Source: Nocardioides exalbidus
Lineage (GTDB): Bacteria; Actinomycetota; Actinomycetes; Propionibacteriales; Nocardioidaceae
DNA: 64,000 bases
Direction: 5' to 3'
Assembly: GCF_900105585.1 (NCBI RefSeq)
Contig: NZ_FNRT01000002.1
Span: 1,364,001 to 1,428,000, forward strand
A program made the position numbers and the translations under genes. The notes beneath the pieces are model-generated. The model saw nothing but the letters and a program-made list of their open reading frames with translations, did no database searches and had not been told where the DNA came from. This document shows positions 28,777-38,039 of this stretch, one piece after another. Within the stretch, counting starts at the first letter, position 1, and every line of letters begins with the position of its first letter.

Positions 28777-29142
28777 ATGAAGTACGTCCTGATGTACACC
28801 TCCCGCCCCGACCTGGCCGCGGGTGCCGACCCCGAGGCCGCGCAGGCGATCTACAAGCGCGTCTACGAGTGGTTCGGCGAGAACGCCGGCGTGATGGCCG
28901 ACTCCGGCGCCGAGCTGCTCGGCGTCGAGACCGCCACCACCGTGAAGCACGACCCGGCCGGAGCGGTCGTCGTCGACGGGCCCTTCAACGAGGCCAAGGA
29001 GGTGATCGGCGGCTTCAGCGTCATCGATGTCGCCGACATGGACGCCGCGATCGCGGTGGTGAAGTCCTGGCCGTTGCTCGACCTGCCGGGAGTGGCCGTC
29101 GAGATCCGGCCGATGGTCGAGGACTACTCCCAGTTCGAGTGA
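28777..29142 (+). CDS. DGPF-domain (YCII-related) protein
   Basis: 121 residues, single YCII-like ferredoxin-fold domain: MKYVLMYTSRPDL start, VVVDGPFNEAKEVIGGF carrying the DGPF motif (about 68-71), and a C-terminal EIRPMVED. The function of these proteins is not known; they are the standard partners of ECF42 sigma factors. ATG 28777 has AGAGAGG upstream. The sigma gene starts 7 bp after its stop, so they are co-transcribed. Confidence 0.9.
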   Translation: MKYVLMYTSRPDLAAGADPEAAQAIYKRVYEWFGENAGVMADSGAELLGVETATTVKHDPAGAVVVDGPFNEAKEVIGGFSVIDVADMDAAIAVVKSWPLLDLPGVAVEIRPMVEDYSQFE

Positions 29143-29149
29143 TCCGCGC

Positions 29150-30373
29150 GTGACGAACTCCAGCACGGACGACCTCCTCGCGCGCACCCTGCGCGAGGAG
29201 GCCGGCCCGCTGGTGGCGCGGCTGACGCGGCGCTTCGGCGACTTCGACCTCGCCGAGGAGGCCGTCCAGGGCGCGGTCGTCGAGGCGCTCACGACGTGGC
29301 GGCGCGACGGCGCCCCGCACCGCCCCGGCGCGTGGCTGCAGGTCGCGGCCACCCGCAACGCGATGGACGGCATGCGCCTGCGCGACCGGCAGCGGGCACT
29401 CGCCCACCACGCCGCCCCCCCGGCGTACGACACCTGCGCGGGCGACACCGACGACCGGCTCGCGCTGCTCTTCGCCTGCTGCCACCCGGCGCTGGCGCCC
29501 GAGGCCCGGCTCGCTCTGACCGTCCGCGCCGTCGTGGGCCTGACAACCCCGCAGATCGCGCGGGCGTTCCTCACCCACGAGTCGACGCTCGCGCAGCGGA
29601 TCGTGCGCGCCAAGCGCAAGGTCGTGGCCGCCGGCATCAGCCTGACGGTCCCGCCCCGGTCGGAGCTCGGTGACCGCCTCGACGACGTGCTGGCCGTGGT
29701 CTACGTGATGTTCAACGAGGGGTTCGTGTCGTCGACGGGTCCCACGCAGGACCGCGACCTGGCCGCTGACGCGGTCTGGCTCGCGGGGGTGGTCGCGACC
29801 GCCTTGCCCGACGAGGCAGAGGCCTGGGGCCTCGCCGCGCTGCTCACCATCCAGCACGCCCGCAGCCGGGCCCGCTTCTCCGACGGCGACCTCGTCCTGC
29901 TCCGCGACCAGGACCGCTCGCTCTGGGACCACGCCGCGATCGCCGAGGGTGAGCGGATGATCGAGCGCGCCGCCTCGCTCCGCAGCCCCGGGCGCTACCA
30001 GCTCCAGGCCGCGATCGCCGCGGTCCACGCCACCGGTGCGAGCTGGGCGGAGACCGACTGGCTGCAGATCTCGTTGCTGTACGACGAGCTCGCGCGGTGG
30101 GACCCCTCGCCGGTCGTGCGCCTCAACCAGGCCGTCGCCCGCGCGCAGGTGGTCGGCCCGGTCGACGCGCTCGCCCTGCTCGATCCGCTCGCGGGCCCGC
30201 TCGACGGCTACCACCTCATCCACGCGACCCGCGCCGAGCTGCTCACCGCTGTGGGTCGCGACGACGAGGCCGCGACCGCCAACCGCCGCGCGCTCGAGCT
30301 CACCACCAACGACGCCGAGCGCCGGCTCCTCGCGACGCGACTGCACCGGCGGCCCCTGTCCGACGGGTCGTGA
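29150..30373 (+). CDS. ECF42-type RNA polymerase sigma factor with C-terminal extension
   Basis: 407 residues: sigma region 2 (FGDFDLAEEAVQGAVVEAL), region 4 (LTTPQIARAFLTHESTLAQRIVRAKRK) and a long C-terminal helical extension (about 190-407, TPR-like; DQDRSLWD, GRYQLQAAIAAVHA). This length and its DGPF partner define the ECF42 group, which has no anti-sigma factor and depends on its extension for activity. GTG 29150 follows the DGPF gene by 7 bp. A second system of the same type is at 60.5-64 kb. Confidence 0.9.
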   Translation: MTNSSTDDLLARTLREEAGPLVARLTRRFGDFDLAEEAVQGAVVEALTTWRRDGAPHRPGAWLQVAATRNAMDGMRLRDRQRALAHHAAPPAYDTCAGDTDDRLALLFACCHPALAPEARLALTVRAVVGLTTPQIARAFLTHESTLAQRIVRAKRKVVAAGISLTVPPRSELGDRLDDVLAVVYVMFNEGFVSSTGPTQDRDLAADAVWLAGVVATALPDEAEAWGLAALLTIQHARSRARFSDGDLVLLRDQDRSLWDHAAIAEGERMIERAASLRSPGRYQLQAAIAAVHATGASWAETDWLQISLLYDELARWDPSPVVRLNQAVARAQVVGPVDALALLDPLAGPLDGYHLIHATRAELLTAVGRDDEAATANRRALELTTNDAERRLLATRLHRRPLSDGS

Positions 30374-30377
30374 CCGC

Positions 30378-32519
30378 TCAGCCCTGGGTCGCCAGCACCA
30401 GCGGGAGGACCGCGGCGGCCCCGGCGGCGCGGATCTCGGTCGCAGCGACGGTGAGGGTCCATCCCGTCGCGACCTGGTCGTCGACGAGGAGGACCGTCGC
30501 GCCCGGCGGGACCTGGGCGTCGAGCGCGCCCCGGCGGCGTACGGCGGAGACGCGCTGCGCGGAGTTGGACGCGCCGGCCCGCGGCGGGACGGTGTCGTCG
30601 CGGATGGCCCAGGTGCCGACGATCGGGACCTGCATCACCCGGGAGAGGTTGTCGGCGAGGTCGCGGCCGAGGGTCGGGCGGGTGGCCGACTCGACGACCA
30701 CGATGGCGTCCGGGCGCGCCTTCCACTCCGGCGACCAGTCCTTCATCACGTCCATCACCGCCTGGGCCAGGCCGGGAGGGACCGGTCCGTCGGGGGTGTC
30801 CTCGCGGAACAGCGCCCGCAGCGCCTGCCCGTGGCCGAGGTCGGTGAGCCGGGCGACGGCGCGACCGGGCTCGGCGCCCTCGGCGATCTTGCCCTTGAGG
30901 TCGAGACCGAGGTTGGCGAGCGCGGTCGGCCACATGCGTCGCGGCTCCACCACCACCCCGGGCCGGGACAGCCGCTGACCTGCCTCGGCGACGGCAGCCT
31001 CGCTCACCGACGTCGACAGGGTGAGTCCGCCGCAGTTGTCGCACCGCCCGCAGTCGACGGCGTCGGGGTCGTCGAGCTGTTCGCGGAGGTAGCGCATCCG
31101 GCACTCGGTGGTCCTCAGGTAGCCGAGCATCGCCTGCTGCTCGCGCTCGCGCGCCTCGGCGACCCGGGCGTAGCGCTCGGCGTCGTAGTCCCACGACCGT
31201 CCCGTCGCGACCCACCCGCCCTGCACGCGCTGCACGGCACCGTCGACGTCGAGCACCTTGAGCATCGACTCCAGGCGGTTGCGGCCGAGCTCGACACGCG
31301 TCTCGATCGTCGCGGTGGACAGCGGGCGGTCGGACCCGGCCAGCGCGGCCAGCGTCTCGCGCACCTGCTCCTCGCGCGGGAAGCCGAGGGAGGCGAAGTA
31401 GGCCCAGATGTCGCGGTCCTCGATCTGCGGGAGCAGCACGACGGTGGCGTCGTCGGTGCCGCGGCCGGCGCGACCGACCTGCTGGTAGTAGGCCACGGGC
31501 GAGGCGGGAGCGCCGAGGTTGATCACGAAGCCGAGGCTGGCGTCGAACCCCATGCCGAGCGCGCTCGTCGCGACCAACGCCTTCACCCGGCCGTCGACCA
31601 GCGCCTGCTCGAGACCGTGCCGCTCGTCGGCCTCGGTCTGCCCGGAGTAGGCCGCGACCTCGAGCCCGCGGTCGCGGAGGTAGCCCGCGACCTCCTGGGT
31701 CGCCGCCACGGTCAGGCAGTAGACGATGCCGGAGCCCGGCTGCTCGGCGAGGTGGTCGGCGAGCCAGGCCAGCCGCTGCTCGGGCGTCTTCAGCTGGACG
31801 ACCCCGAGTCGGAGGGACTCCCGGTCGAGGGTGCCGCGCTGGACGAGGACCTGCGAGTCGGCGGCTCCGTCGGCGTGCACGCCGAGCTGCTCGGCGACGT
31901 CCGAGGTGACGCGGGCGTTGGCGGTCGCGGTCGTGGCGAGGACCGGGATGCCGGACGGCAGCTCGGCCAGCAACGTCCGCAGCCGGCGGTAGTCGGGACG
32001 GAAGTCGTGGCCCCAGTCGGAGATGCAGTGGGCCTCGTCGACCACGAGCAGGCCGCACGTCGCGGCGAGCCGCGGCAGCACCTCGTCGCGGAAGCCGGGG
32101 TTGTTGAGGCGCTCGGGGCTCACCAGCAGCACGTCGACCTCGCCGGCGTGGATCTGGTCCTGGATGACCTGCCACTGGTCGATGTTGGTGGAGTTGATGG
32201 TCACCGCGCGGATGCCGGCGCGCTCGGCCGCCGCGATCTGGTTGCGCATCAGGGCGAGCAGCGGACTCACGATCACGGTCGGCCCGGCGCCGCCCTCGCG
32301 GAGCAGCTTGGTCGCCACGAAGTAGACGGCCGACTTGCCCCACCCGGTGCGCTGCACGACGAGCGCGCGGCGGCGGTCGACGGCGAGCGCCTCGATGGCC
32401 GCCCACTGGTCCTCCCGGAGCGAGGCGTCGTCACGTCCGACCAGCGCGCGCAGGTGGCGCTCGGCCGCCTCGCGGGAGGAGCGGCGTACGTCGTCGGGGA
32501 CGGCGGTGTCGGTGGTCAT
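30378..32519 (-). CDS. rqlH: RecQ-like helicase with C-terminal phosphoribosyltransferase domain
   Basis: 713 residues. Helicase core: motif 0/I QRTGWGKSAVYFVA, DEAH box (VDEAHCISDWGHDFR), YYQQVGRAGRG motif VI; then the four-cysteine RecQ zinc module (C-x16ish-CGRCDNC). The C-terminus is a phosphoribosyltransferase-like domain with the PRPP loop VLLVDDQVATGWTL (about 676-689). This architecture is that of mycobacterial RqlH, an ATP-dependent 3'-5' DNA translocase/helicase. The PRTase role is unknown. ATG at 32519; the TAGACA 6 nt upstream is an imperfect leaderless -10. It is convergent with the ECF42 gene (4-bp gap). Confidence 0.9.
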   Translation of the reverse strand: MTTDTAVPDDVRRSSREAAERHLRALVGRDDASLREDQWAAIEALAVDRRRALVVQRTGWGKSAVYFVATKLLREGGAGPTVIVSPLLALMRNQIAAAERAGIRAVTINSTNIDQWQVIQDQIHAGEVDVLLVSPERLNNPGFRDEVLPRLAATCGLLVVDEAHCISDWGHDFRPDYRRLRTLLAELPSGIPVLATTATANARVTSDVAEQLGVHADGAADSQVLVQRGTLDRESLRLGVVQLKTPEQRLAWLADHLAEQPGSGIVYCLTVAATQEVAGYLRDRGLEVAAYSGQTEADERHGLEQALVDGRVKALVATSALGMGFDASLGFVINLGAPASPVAYYQQVGRAGRGTDDATVVLLPQIEDRDIWAYFASLGFPREEQVRETLAALAGSDRPLSTATIETRVELGRNRLESMLKVLDVDGAVQRVQGGWVATGRSWDYDAERYARVAEAREREQQAMLGYLRTTECRMRYLREQLDDPDAVDCGRCDNCGGLTLSTSVSEAAVAEAGQRLSRPGVVVEPRRMWPTALANLGLDLKGKIAEGAEPGRAVARLTDLGHGQALRALFREDTPDGPVPPGLAQAVMDVMKDWSPEWKARPDAIVVVESATRPTLGRDLADNLSRVMQVPIVGTWAIRDDTVPPRAGASNSAQRVSAVRRRGALDAQVPPGATVLLVDDQVATGWTLTVAATEIRAAGAAAVLPLVLATQG

Positions 32520-32569
32520 GCCCTCTGTCTACCAACCCGCACCGACGGCTCGCCCGGCCCGTCCACAGC

Positions 32570-33070
32570 TCACCCGACGTCGAGGGGCATCTCCACTCGT
32601 GCGCGCAGCGCTGCCAGGCCGCGCGACGCGTGGCTCTTGACGGTGCCCTCGGTGATGCCGAGCTCGGCGGCGGTGTCCTCGACGGAGAAGCCCAGCCAGT
32701 AGCGCAGCACGACGGTGCGGCGCTGCATCGGCGGGAGCCGGCGCAGCTCGGCGAGCAGCTCGATCCGGTCCTCGGCCGACGCGCCGGACCGCGCCGGGCC
32801 GTCGACCAGCTCGAGCGGGACCGACGAGCGGCGGCGGTGCCACGGCCGGCGGCGCTGGTCGAGGTCGGCGTTGACGATGATGCGGCGGACGTAGGCCTCC
32901 TCGCGACCGGTGCCCTGCACGCGCGACCACGCGAGGTAGAGCTTGACGAGGGCCTCCTGCAGCACGTCCTCGGCGCGCGCGTCATCGCGGCACACGGCGT
33001 ACGCGATGCGGCGCAGGGCCGCCTGGCGCGCGGTGACGAACTCGACGTACGTCTCGTCGGCGGCGCTCAC
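32570..33070 (-). CDS. SigE-family ECF sigma factor
   Basis: 166 residues. Region 2 (DDARAEDVLQEALVKLYLAW) and region 4 (LPPMQRRTVVLRYWLGFS... GITEGTVKSHASRGLAAL) are complete; the opening ETYVEFVTARQAALRRIAYAV is typical of the actinobacterial SigE subfamily. It directs RNA polymerase to a small regulon. GTG 33070 overlaps the stop... rather, its start overlaps the preceding gene's stop codon by 4 bp? The order on this strand is membrane protein (33067-34047) first? No: transcription runs from 34047 down, so the membrane protein gene comes first and its stop TGA at 33067-33069 overlaps this GTG at 33070, making an unusual partner-then-sigma order. Confidence 0.85.
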   Translation of the reverse strand: MSAADETYVEFVTARQAALRRIAYAVCRDDARAEDVLQEALVKLYLAWSRVQGTGREEAYVRRIIVNADLDQRRRPWHRRRSSVPLELVDGPARSGASAEDRIELLAELRRLPPMQRRTVVLRYWLGFSVEDTAAELGITEGTVKSHASRGLAALRARVEMPLDVG

Positions 33071-34047
33071 CAGTTGCCCCTCAGGAACGTGAGGAACGCG
33101 TCGAAGTCGGGCTGGGTGTCGCCGGTCCACCACTGGTACCAGGGGGCGCCCTCGTCGGGGTCGACCCCGACGACGTAGAAGGTCTGGCCGTCGTACTCGA
33201 CCTCGGCGGCCCCCGCGCGGGTGTGCGTCACCCGGCCGGAGCCGAGGTCGGCGTCGGGAACCTGCTGCACCAGCGTCACGCCGGGAGCGCCCGCGACCAT
33301 CCGACCGGTGCGGCGGTCCGCGAAGTGGGCGAACCTCTCGCCGATCGTCGGCCGCTCCTGCACCTGAGCGGTGGCACCGTCGACCCACAGCTCGAAGTCG
33401 TCGGTCACCCACCCCGGAACCTCCATGGTGCCGCCCTGGCTCTGCCCGTTGGCACCACTGGAGACGATCACCCAGCCGATGTCGTCGGTCATGTCCTCCG
33501 GAAAGCAGGTGCAGTGCGCCTCGACGGCCCAGGAAGACACGATGCCGTGCTCGCCAGGCGGGTAGGGGTCGACGACGATGCGACGGATGGTCGCCTCGGG
33601 TGCGATCCACAGCCGGCCCTCGGGGCTGACGGAGATCGGGCCGTGGTTGCCGTACTCCTGGGCCCACTGCGGGATGTCGTCGGTGGTGAACCAGTCCACG
33701 CCGTCGAGGCCCTCCTGCGCCTCGACCGGGTTGCTGGGAGCGGGAGCGACGAAGTCGGGGTCGGCCGCGAGGTCGACGGCGGGCGTCGGGGGCGCCGGCG
33801 TGGGTTCGACGGCGGGCGTCGGGGGCGCCGGCGTGGGTTCGACGGCGATCGAGTCGGTGCGATCGGCGCTGCCCGGCGCGAGCAGCTGCGCGGCGCCGAT
33901 CGAGATGGCCGCCACCGCGCCGGCGGCCAGCACGCGGCGACGGCGGCGCACCCGTCGGCCCTGCTGGAGGTAGTGGCCGGCGGGCAGGTCCGGCAGGTCG
34001 CCCAGCTCGTGGTCGAGCCGGTCGCGGAGGTCGATCTCTGGACTCAT
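33067..34047 (-). CDS. single-pass membrane protein upstream of a sigma factor
   Basis: 326 residues: a cytoplasmic N-terminus (1-40, Arg-rich RRVRRRRRV), one transmembrane helix (about 39-58), a Pro/Thr linker made of two identical VEPTPAPPTPA units, and an extracytoplasmic domain of about 230 residues. The domain has CTCF (two Cys) and the aromatic WYQWWTGD near its end. Its position suggests it modulates the adjacent sigma factor, but no zinc HxxxCxxC anti-sigma motif is present. It has a GGGAG ribosome-binding site before ATG 34047. Overlaps the sigma gene by 4 bp. Confidence 0.75.
   Translation of the reverse strand: MSPEIDLRDRLDHELGDLPDLPAGHYLQQGRRVRRRRRVLAAGAVAAISIGAAQLLAPGSADRTDSIAVEPTPAPPTPAVEPTPAPPTPAVDLAADPDFVAPAPSNPVEAQEGLDGVDWFTTDDIPQWAQEYGNHGPISVSPEGRLWIAPEATIRRIVVDPYPPGEHGIVSSWAVEAHCTCFPEDMTDDIGWVIVSSGANGQSQGGTMEVPGWVTDDFELWVDGATAQVQERPTIGERFAHFADRRTGRMVAGAPGVTLVQQVPDADLGSGRVTHTRAGAAEVEYDGQTFYVVGVDPDEGAPWYQWWTGDTQPDFDAFLTFLRGNW
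33775..33840. repeat. two perfect 33-bp tandem copies within the linker
   Basis: 33775-33807 and 33808-33840 are identical and in frame, each encoding 11 residues of the Pro/Thr linker (VEPTPAPPTPA). Copy number can change without breaking the frame, so linker length may vary among strains. Confidence 0.9.
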
Positions 34048-34121
34048 GCTCCCTCGACGTGTCGGGACGTCGTCAGGTTGTCATGGTCCGGGAACTCGAC
34101 CCCCGCGACTCGTCCGAGCGG

Positions 34122-35135
34122 TCAGCGGGCGGCGCGCTCGCTGCGGGCGATGAAGCGGTCGAGGTCGACGCCGGCCTCGCGCGCGGCCTTGCGGACCGCG
34201 GGCGAGGACAGGTCGGGGGCGACGAACTCGTCGGGCTCGATGCCGCGGTCGGCAGCGGCGTACTGGCGCTGGAGCGCGGCCTGGTCGGCAGCGGTCGCGT
34301 CGGACTCCGCCTCGAGCCTCGGCGTGACCGCGAGGGCGAGGCCCGTCACCGAGCTGACGACCGGCGTGTAGCCGTTGGCGTGGCCCAGGGCGTTGGGGTG
34401 GTAGCTCTCCGAGATCGGGTTCGAGAGGCCGTTGAGCCACTCCGGGTCGTCGCAGACCGCGTGGCCGGTGAAGGCGCTGGTCGGGTTCGCGAACTGGAAG
34501 CCCGCGGCCGAGGCGGCCGACGCCGTGCGCGCGTTGATGAGGTCGGCCATCGCGTTGAGCCGCGCCTCCTCCTCCGGCGAGAACCAGGTGAGCGCGTTGC
34601 AGTCCTCGCCCATGAAGATGCGCGGGTAGCCGACGACCGTCACCTGCGCCGACGGCGCCCGTCCGCGGATGTCGGCGTAGAGGCTCGCGAGCTGGGCGGG
34701 CAGCGTGCCGTCGACGAAGGCCTGCGCCCCGTCGATCGCCCCGTCGCAGTCGCTCGCCCAGCCGGGCAGCGCGCACTCGGTGAGCACGTCGGCGAAGCCG
34801 GCGTCGTTGCCGCCGACCGAGATCGTGACGAAGCTCGTGGCCGCGCTCAGCGCACTGAGCTGGCTGCCGGTGACGTCCGGGATCGTGGCTCCGGAGCACG
34901 CGCGGAAGTTGAGCTCGTAGCCGCGACCGGCCGCGATCAGGCTGGGGTGGGCCTGTGTCGAGCGCTGGCACTCCGTGCCGTCGTCGATGTAGGAGCGCGT
35001 GCCGGTGCCCGAGGAGTAGGAGTCGCCGAGGGCGACGTAGGCGGGCGCCGCCGACTGTGCGGGCTGGACGAGCAGGGGCGAGACGAGGGCCGCCAGGGCA
35101 GCACCGAGCAACGCCCACCGAGGTGAGATGTGCAT
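34122..35135 (-). CDS. secreted SGNH/GDSL hydrolase
   Basis: 337 residues with a signal peptide (about 1-29, ends AQSA-A). Block I ALGDSYSSGTG carries the catalytic Ser, SVGGNDAGF is block III, and ESYHPNALGHANGY provides the catalytic His. Six cysteines fit three disulfides, as in Streptomyces SGNH esterases/lipases. It hydrolyses ester bonds of lipids or acylated polymers outside the cell. After the catalytic domain (about 265 on) there is a charged helical tail (LEAESDATAADQAALQRQYA) not usual for the family. ATG 35135 has GGAGG 10 nt upstream. Confidence 0.9.
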   Translation of the reverse strand: MHISPRWALLGAALAALVSPLLVQPAQSAAPAYVALGDSYSSGTGTRSYIDDGTECQRSTQAHPSLIAAGRGYELNFRACSGATIPDVTGSQLSALSAATSFVTISVGGNDAGFADVLTECALPGWASDCDGAIDGAQAFVDGTLPAQLASLYADIRGRAPSAQVTVVGYPRIFMGEDCNALTWFSPEEEARLNAMADLINARTASAASAAGFQFANPTSAFTGHAVCDDPEWLNGLSNPISESYHPNALGHANGYTPVVSSVTGLALAVTPRLEAESDATAADQAALQRQYAAADRGIEPDEFVAPDLSSPAVRKAAREAGVDLDRFIARSERAAR

Positions 35136-35256
35136 GGTCCGAGAACCTCCGAGATGAGTGACCACCCCGAGTGTGGTCCCCCTCACACTAGGGAAGTGAC
35201 CCGCCGGTAGCCAGTGTCGGACCGACTGCTCACCCGCTGTTCGCCGGCTCGTCGGC

Positions 35257-36051
35257 TCAGATCCGCCGCAGGTGCGAGCCCCGCGGCGCGAGCGTGGTGC
35301 TGTCGCGGAACGACTCCCCGACCAGCACGGGTACGACGTCGCTGGCGTCGTGCTGCGCGGCGATCTCGACGTCGGCCACAAAGCCCGCGTCGGCCAGCTC
35401 ACGACCGCTCGCGCACTGGAGCAGGTCGAGCGGGAGGACGGCCGCCTCGAAGGCTGCGATGGCCATCCGCGCCTCGGGGCTGGCGCTCGCCTCGACCTCC
35501 TCGTCCAGGGCGGCGAGGACGGCACCGGCGCCCCACAGATCCTCGACCGCGGGGCGGAGCGTGTCGTCGTACCACCGCTCCCCTGCTGGTACGACGACCA
35601 CGCTGGCGCCGTCGGCGACCTTGGGTGCGAGCCACCGGGCGACGGCGCCCGCGTTGCGCAGGCTCGCCCCGACGACCTGCGCCCCGGAGTCGGCGAGCGC
35701 GAAGGCGATGGTCGAGCCGTTGGGCGAGGGCAGCACCAGCCGCTCGATCCCCTCGACCTCCGCGAGGCTGGCCGGCGAGAGGGAGACGTGGCGGGCGTCG
35801 CCGCGCGACTTGGCCTCGAAGCGGCCGACCGCCAGCGTCGCGCCGTGGCGCATCGCGTGCTCGGTGGCGCGCGAGTCCTTCCAGCGGTAGGGGAAGACCT
35901 CGATGCCGCGCTCGACCGCGACGTCGAGGGTCGTGGTGAAGGAGAGGACGTCGACGACCACGGCGTAGTCGGCGGGCACGGCCTCGGCGCCCGACGGGCC
36001 CCACTCGAGGCGGAGCCGATAGGTGGACTGGTCGTGGCCCGGCAGCGTCAC
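35257..36051 (-). CDS. ComB-like 2-phosphosulfolactate phosphatase family protein
   Basis: 264 residues. [19 protein letters not shown] (near the N-terminus), LSPASL and [14 protein letters not shown] are ComB signatures; ComB dephosphorylates 2-phosphosulfolactate in coenzyme M synthesis, and needs Mg2+. Actinobacteria do not make coenzyme M this way, so the true substrate is probably a different phosphate ester. GTG 36051 is chosen because it starts near the family N-terminus; a TTG at 36063 would add four residues. Confidence 0.8.
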   Translation of the reverse strand: MTLPGHDQSTYRLRLEWGPSGAEAVPADYAVVVDVLSFTTTLDVAVERGIEVFPYRWKDSRATEHAMRHGATLAVGRFEAKSRGDARHVSLSPASLAEVEGIERLVLPSPNGSTIAFALADSGAQVVGASLRNAGAVARWLAPKVADGASVVVVPAGERWYDDTLRPAVEDLWGAGAVLAALDEEVEASASPEARMAIAAFEAAVLPLDLLQCASGRELADAGFVADVEIAAQHDASDVVPVLVGESFRDSTTLAPRGSHLRRI

Positions 36052-36170
36052 CCCTGCATTCAACAGGCAGGCGGGCGCTCAGTGGGAAATTCCGAATCTC
36101 CTGCGCCCGATCGGCCTCCTACCTACTCTCCACATGTACGCAACATCAACGAAACATCCTCGGAGTCACC

Positions 36171-37970
36171 GTGAAGGCAACATCTCGCACCGCACTGGCC
36201 GTCGCCGCCATCGTCGCCGCCCTGACCGTCTCGGCCGGCGCCGGCGCCACGGCGTCGATGCTGATCACCGGCCAGCAGATCAAGGACGGCACGATCACGT
36301 CGGCCGACGTGAAGAACCGTTCACTGCTCATCCGGGACTTCGCCGCCAGCGCGAAGCAGAAGCTGGCCGGTGCCACGGGCGCCGCGGGTGCGGACGGAGC
36401 GACGGGCGCCACCGGTGCCACGGGTGCCGCCGGGACCGACGGCGTGAACGGCACGTCGGGCGACGTGGGTGCCCAGGGACCGCAGGGCCTCCAGGGCCTG
36501 CAGGGACTCCAGGGGTTGCAGGGCCTGATCGGCGAGCAGGGCATCCAGGGCCTGATGGGCCTCCAGGGACTCCAGGGGTTGCAGGGCCTCCAGGGCATCC
36601 CCGGCCTCCAGGGCCTTCCGGGCATCCAGGGCGTCGTCGGCGCCCAGGGGCTCCAGGGCATCCCCGGCCTCCAGGGCATCCAGGGGCTCCAGGGCGTCCG
36701 CGGACTCACCGGGCTGACCGGGGAGAAGGGCGAGCAGGGACTCCAGGGTCTCCAGGGACTCCTCGGCGAGCAGGGCATCCAGGGCGTCCAGGGCATCCAG
36801 GGACTCATCGGCGAGCGCGGCCTGCAGGGCCTGCAGGGCCTCATCGGCGAGCAGGGCATCCAGGGCGTGCAGGGACTGACCGGACTCACCGGGCTCACGG
36901 GTGAGCAGGGACTCCAGGGGATCCAGGGAGTCGTCGGACTGACCGGGCTCACGGGCGAGCAGGGCATCCAGGGCATCCAGGGGCTGCAGGGCCTGCAGGG
37001 ACTGGTCGGCGAGCAGGGCGTGCAGGGCCTGATCGGACTCACCGGGCTCCAGGGCATCCAGGGGCTGCAGGGCATTCCCGGTCTGCAGGGACTGCAGGGC
37101 CTCCAGGGCCTCGTCGGCGAGCAGGGACTCCAGGGCATCCCCGGCGTGCAGGGCATCCAGGGCCTCGAGGGTGTCCGCGGCCTGACCGGCCTCACCGGCG
37201 AGCAGGGCGAGCGCGGCCTCCAGGGCCTGCAGGGCCTCATCGGCGAGCAGGGCATCCAGGGCATCCAGGGCATCCAGGGACTCATCGGCGAGCGCGGCCT
37301 CCAGGGCCTGCAGGGCCTCATCGGCGAGCAGGGCATCCAGGGCGTGCAGGGCCTGACCGGACTCGCCGGCGCCCAAGGCATCCAGGGCGTCCGCGGACTC
37401 ACCGGTGACCAGGGCATCCAGGGAATCCAGGGACTCGTCGGCGCGACCGGGGCCGTCGGTGCGACCGGAGCCGCCGGGGCGGCGGGTGCGGTCGGCGCCA
37501 AGGGCGACCAGGGCATCCAGGGGCTCGCCGGTGCGGTCGGCGCAGCCGGCGCCAAGGGCGACCAGGGGATCCAGGGACTCACCGGCGAGCAGGGCCTCCA
37601 GGGCCTGACCGGCGCGACCGGGGCAGCCGGTGCCGTCGGCGCGACCGGCGCCCAGGGACTGCAGGGGATCCAGGGCATCCAGGGGATCCAGGGACTGCCC
37701 GGCCTCAGCGGCTTCCAGGTCGTCACCGACTCGATCAGCATCGGCGGCCTCGGCGGCACCGGCACCGTCTCCGCGGGCTGCACCGGTGGCAAGAAGGCCA
37801 TCTCCGCCTCGGCCACCTTCAACGCGCCCCTCGGCCTGCTCACCGGACTCTTCACCCAGGTCAGCCGGACCAGCGACACCGCCTTCACGGCGCTCGGCGC
37901 CACCGGCCTCAACATCGGCAGCGCCCAGCTCCTCAGCCTGAGCGTGGTCTGCGTGACCGTCGCCAACTGA
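36171..37970 (+). CDS. secreted collagen-like protein with Gly-Leu/Ile-Gln triplets
   Basis: 599 residues. Hydrophobic signal-like segment (8-29), a short region (30-66), then an unbroken run of 149 Gly-x-y triplets (67-513) and an 85-residue C-terminal globular domain (two Cys: AGCTGG, VVCVTV). Most triplets are GLQ, GIQ, GEQ, GLT or GLI; proline is rare (GIPG, GLPG), unlike animal collagen. A block of about 64 residues ([10 protein letters not shown]...) is repeated 159 residues later. The C-terminal domain is likely the trimerisation or anchoring head, as in BclA-like proteins. GTG 36171 has TCGGAG 5 nt upstream. Confidence 0.88.
   Translation: MKATSRTALAVAAIVAALTVSAGAGATASMLITGQQIKDGTITSADVKNRSLLIRDFAASAKQKLAGATGAAGADGATGATGATGAAGTDGVNGTSGDVGAQGPQGLQGLQGLQGLQGLIGEQGIQGLMGLQGLQGLQGLQGIPGLQGLPGIQGVVGAQGLQGIPGLQGIQGLQGVRGLTGLTGEKGEQGLQGLQGLLGEQGIQGVQGIQGLIGERGLQGLQGLIGEQGIQGVQGLTGLTGLTGEQGLQGIQGVVGLTGLTGEQGIQGIQGLQGLQGLVGEQGVQGLIGLTGLQGIQGLQGIPGLQGLQGLQGLVGEQGLQGIPGVQGIQGLEGVRGLTGLTGEQGERGLQGLQGLIGEQGIQGIQGIQGLIGERGLQGLQGLIGEQGIQGVQGLTGLAGAQGIQGVRGLTGDQGIQGIQGLVGATGAVGATGAAGAAGAVGAKGDQGIQGLAGAVGAAGAKGDQGIQGLTGEQGLQGLTGATGAAGAVGATGAQGLQGIQGIQGIQGLPGLSGFQVVTDSISIGGLGGTGTVSAGCTGGKKAISASATFNAPLGLLTGLFTQVSRTSDTAFTALGATGLNIGSAQLLSLSVVCVTVAN
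36367..37711 (+). repeat. collagen-type DNA repeat array
   Basis: The triplet region is built from many 9- and 18-bp variants of GGCATCCAGGGACTCCAGGG. A larger duplication runs from about 36696 to about 36888 and again from about 37173 to 37365 (offset 477 bp, in frame). Such arrays expand and contract by slippage and recombination. Confidence 0.85.
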
Positions 37971-37984
37971 GCGGCGTACGACCT

Positions 37985-38023
37985 CCCTTGCCCGTGAGTC
38001 CTCCCGAGACTCACGGGCAAGGG
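37985..38023 (+). terminator. perfect 16-bp hairpin after the collagen-like gene
   Basis: CCCTTGCCCGTGAGTC (37985-38000) pairs perfectly with GACTCACGGGCAAGGG (38008-38023), loop CTCCCGA. It starts 14 bp after the stop and probably terminates transcription. Its GTGAGTC/GACTCAC core recurs at 22143-22163 and 39252-39272. Confidence 0.8.
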
Positions 38024-38039
38024 ATCTGTTCCGCGGCCC

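Noticed and set aside
36367..37711. Possible CRISPR array
   Set aside because: The repeats are contiguous 9- and 18-bp coding units without unique spacers and encode an unbroken Gly-x-y chain.
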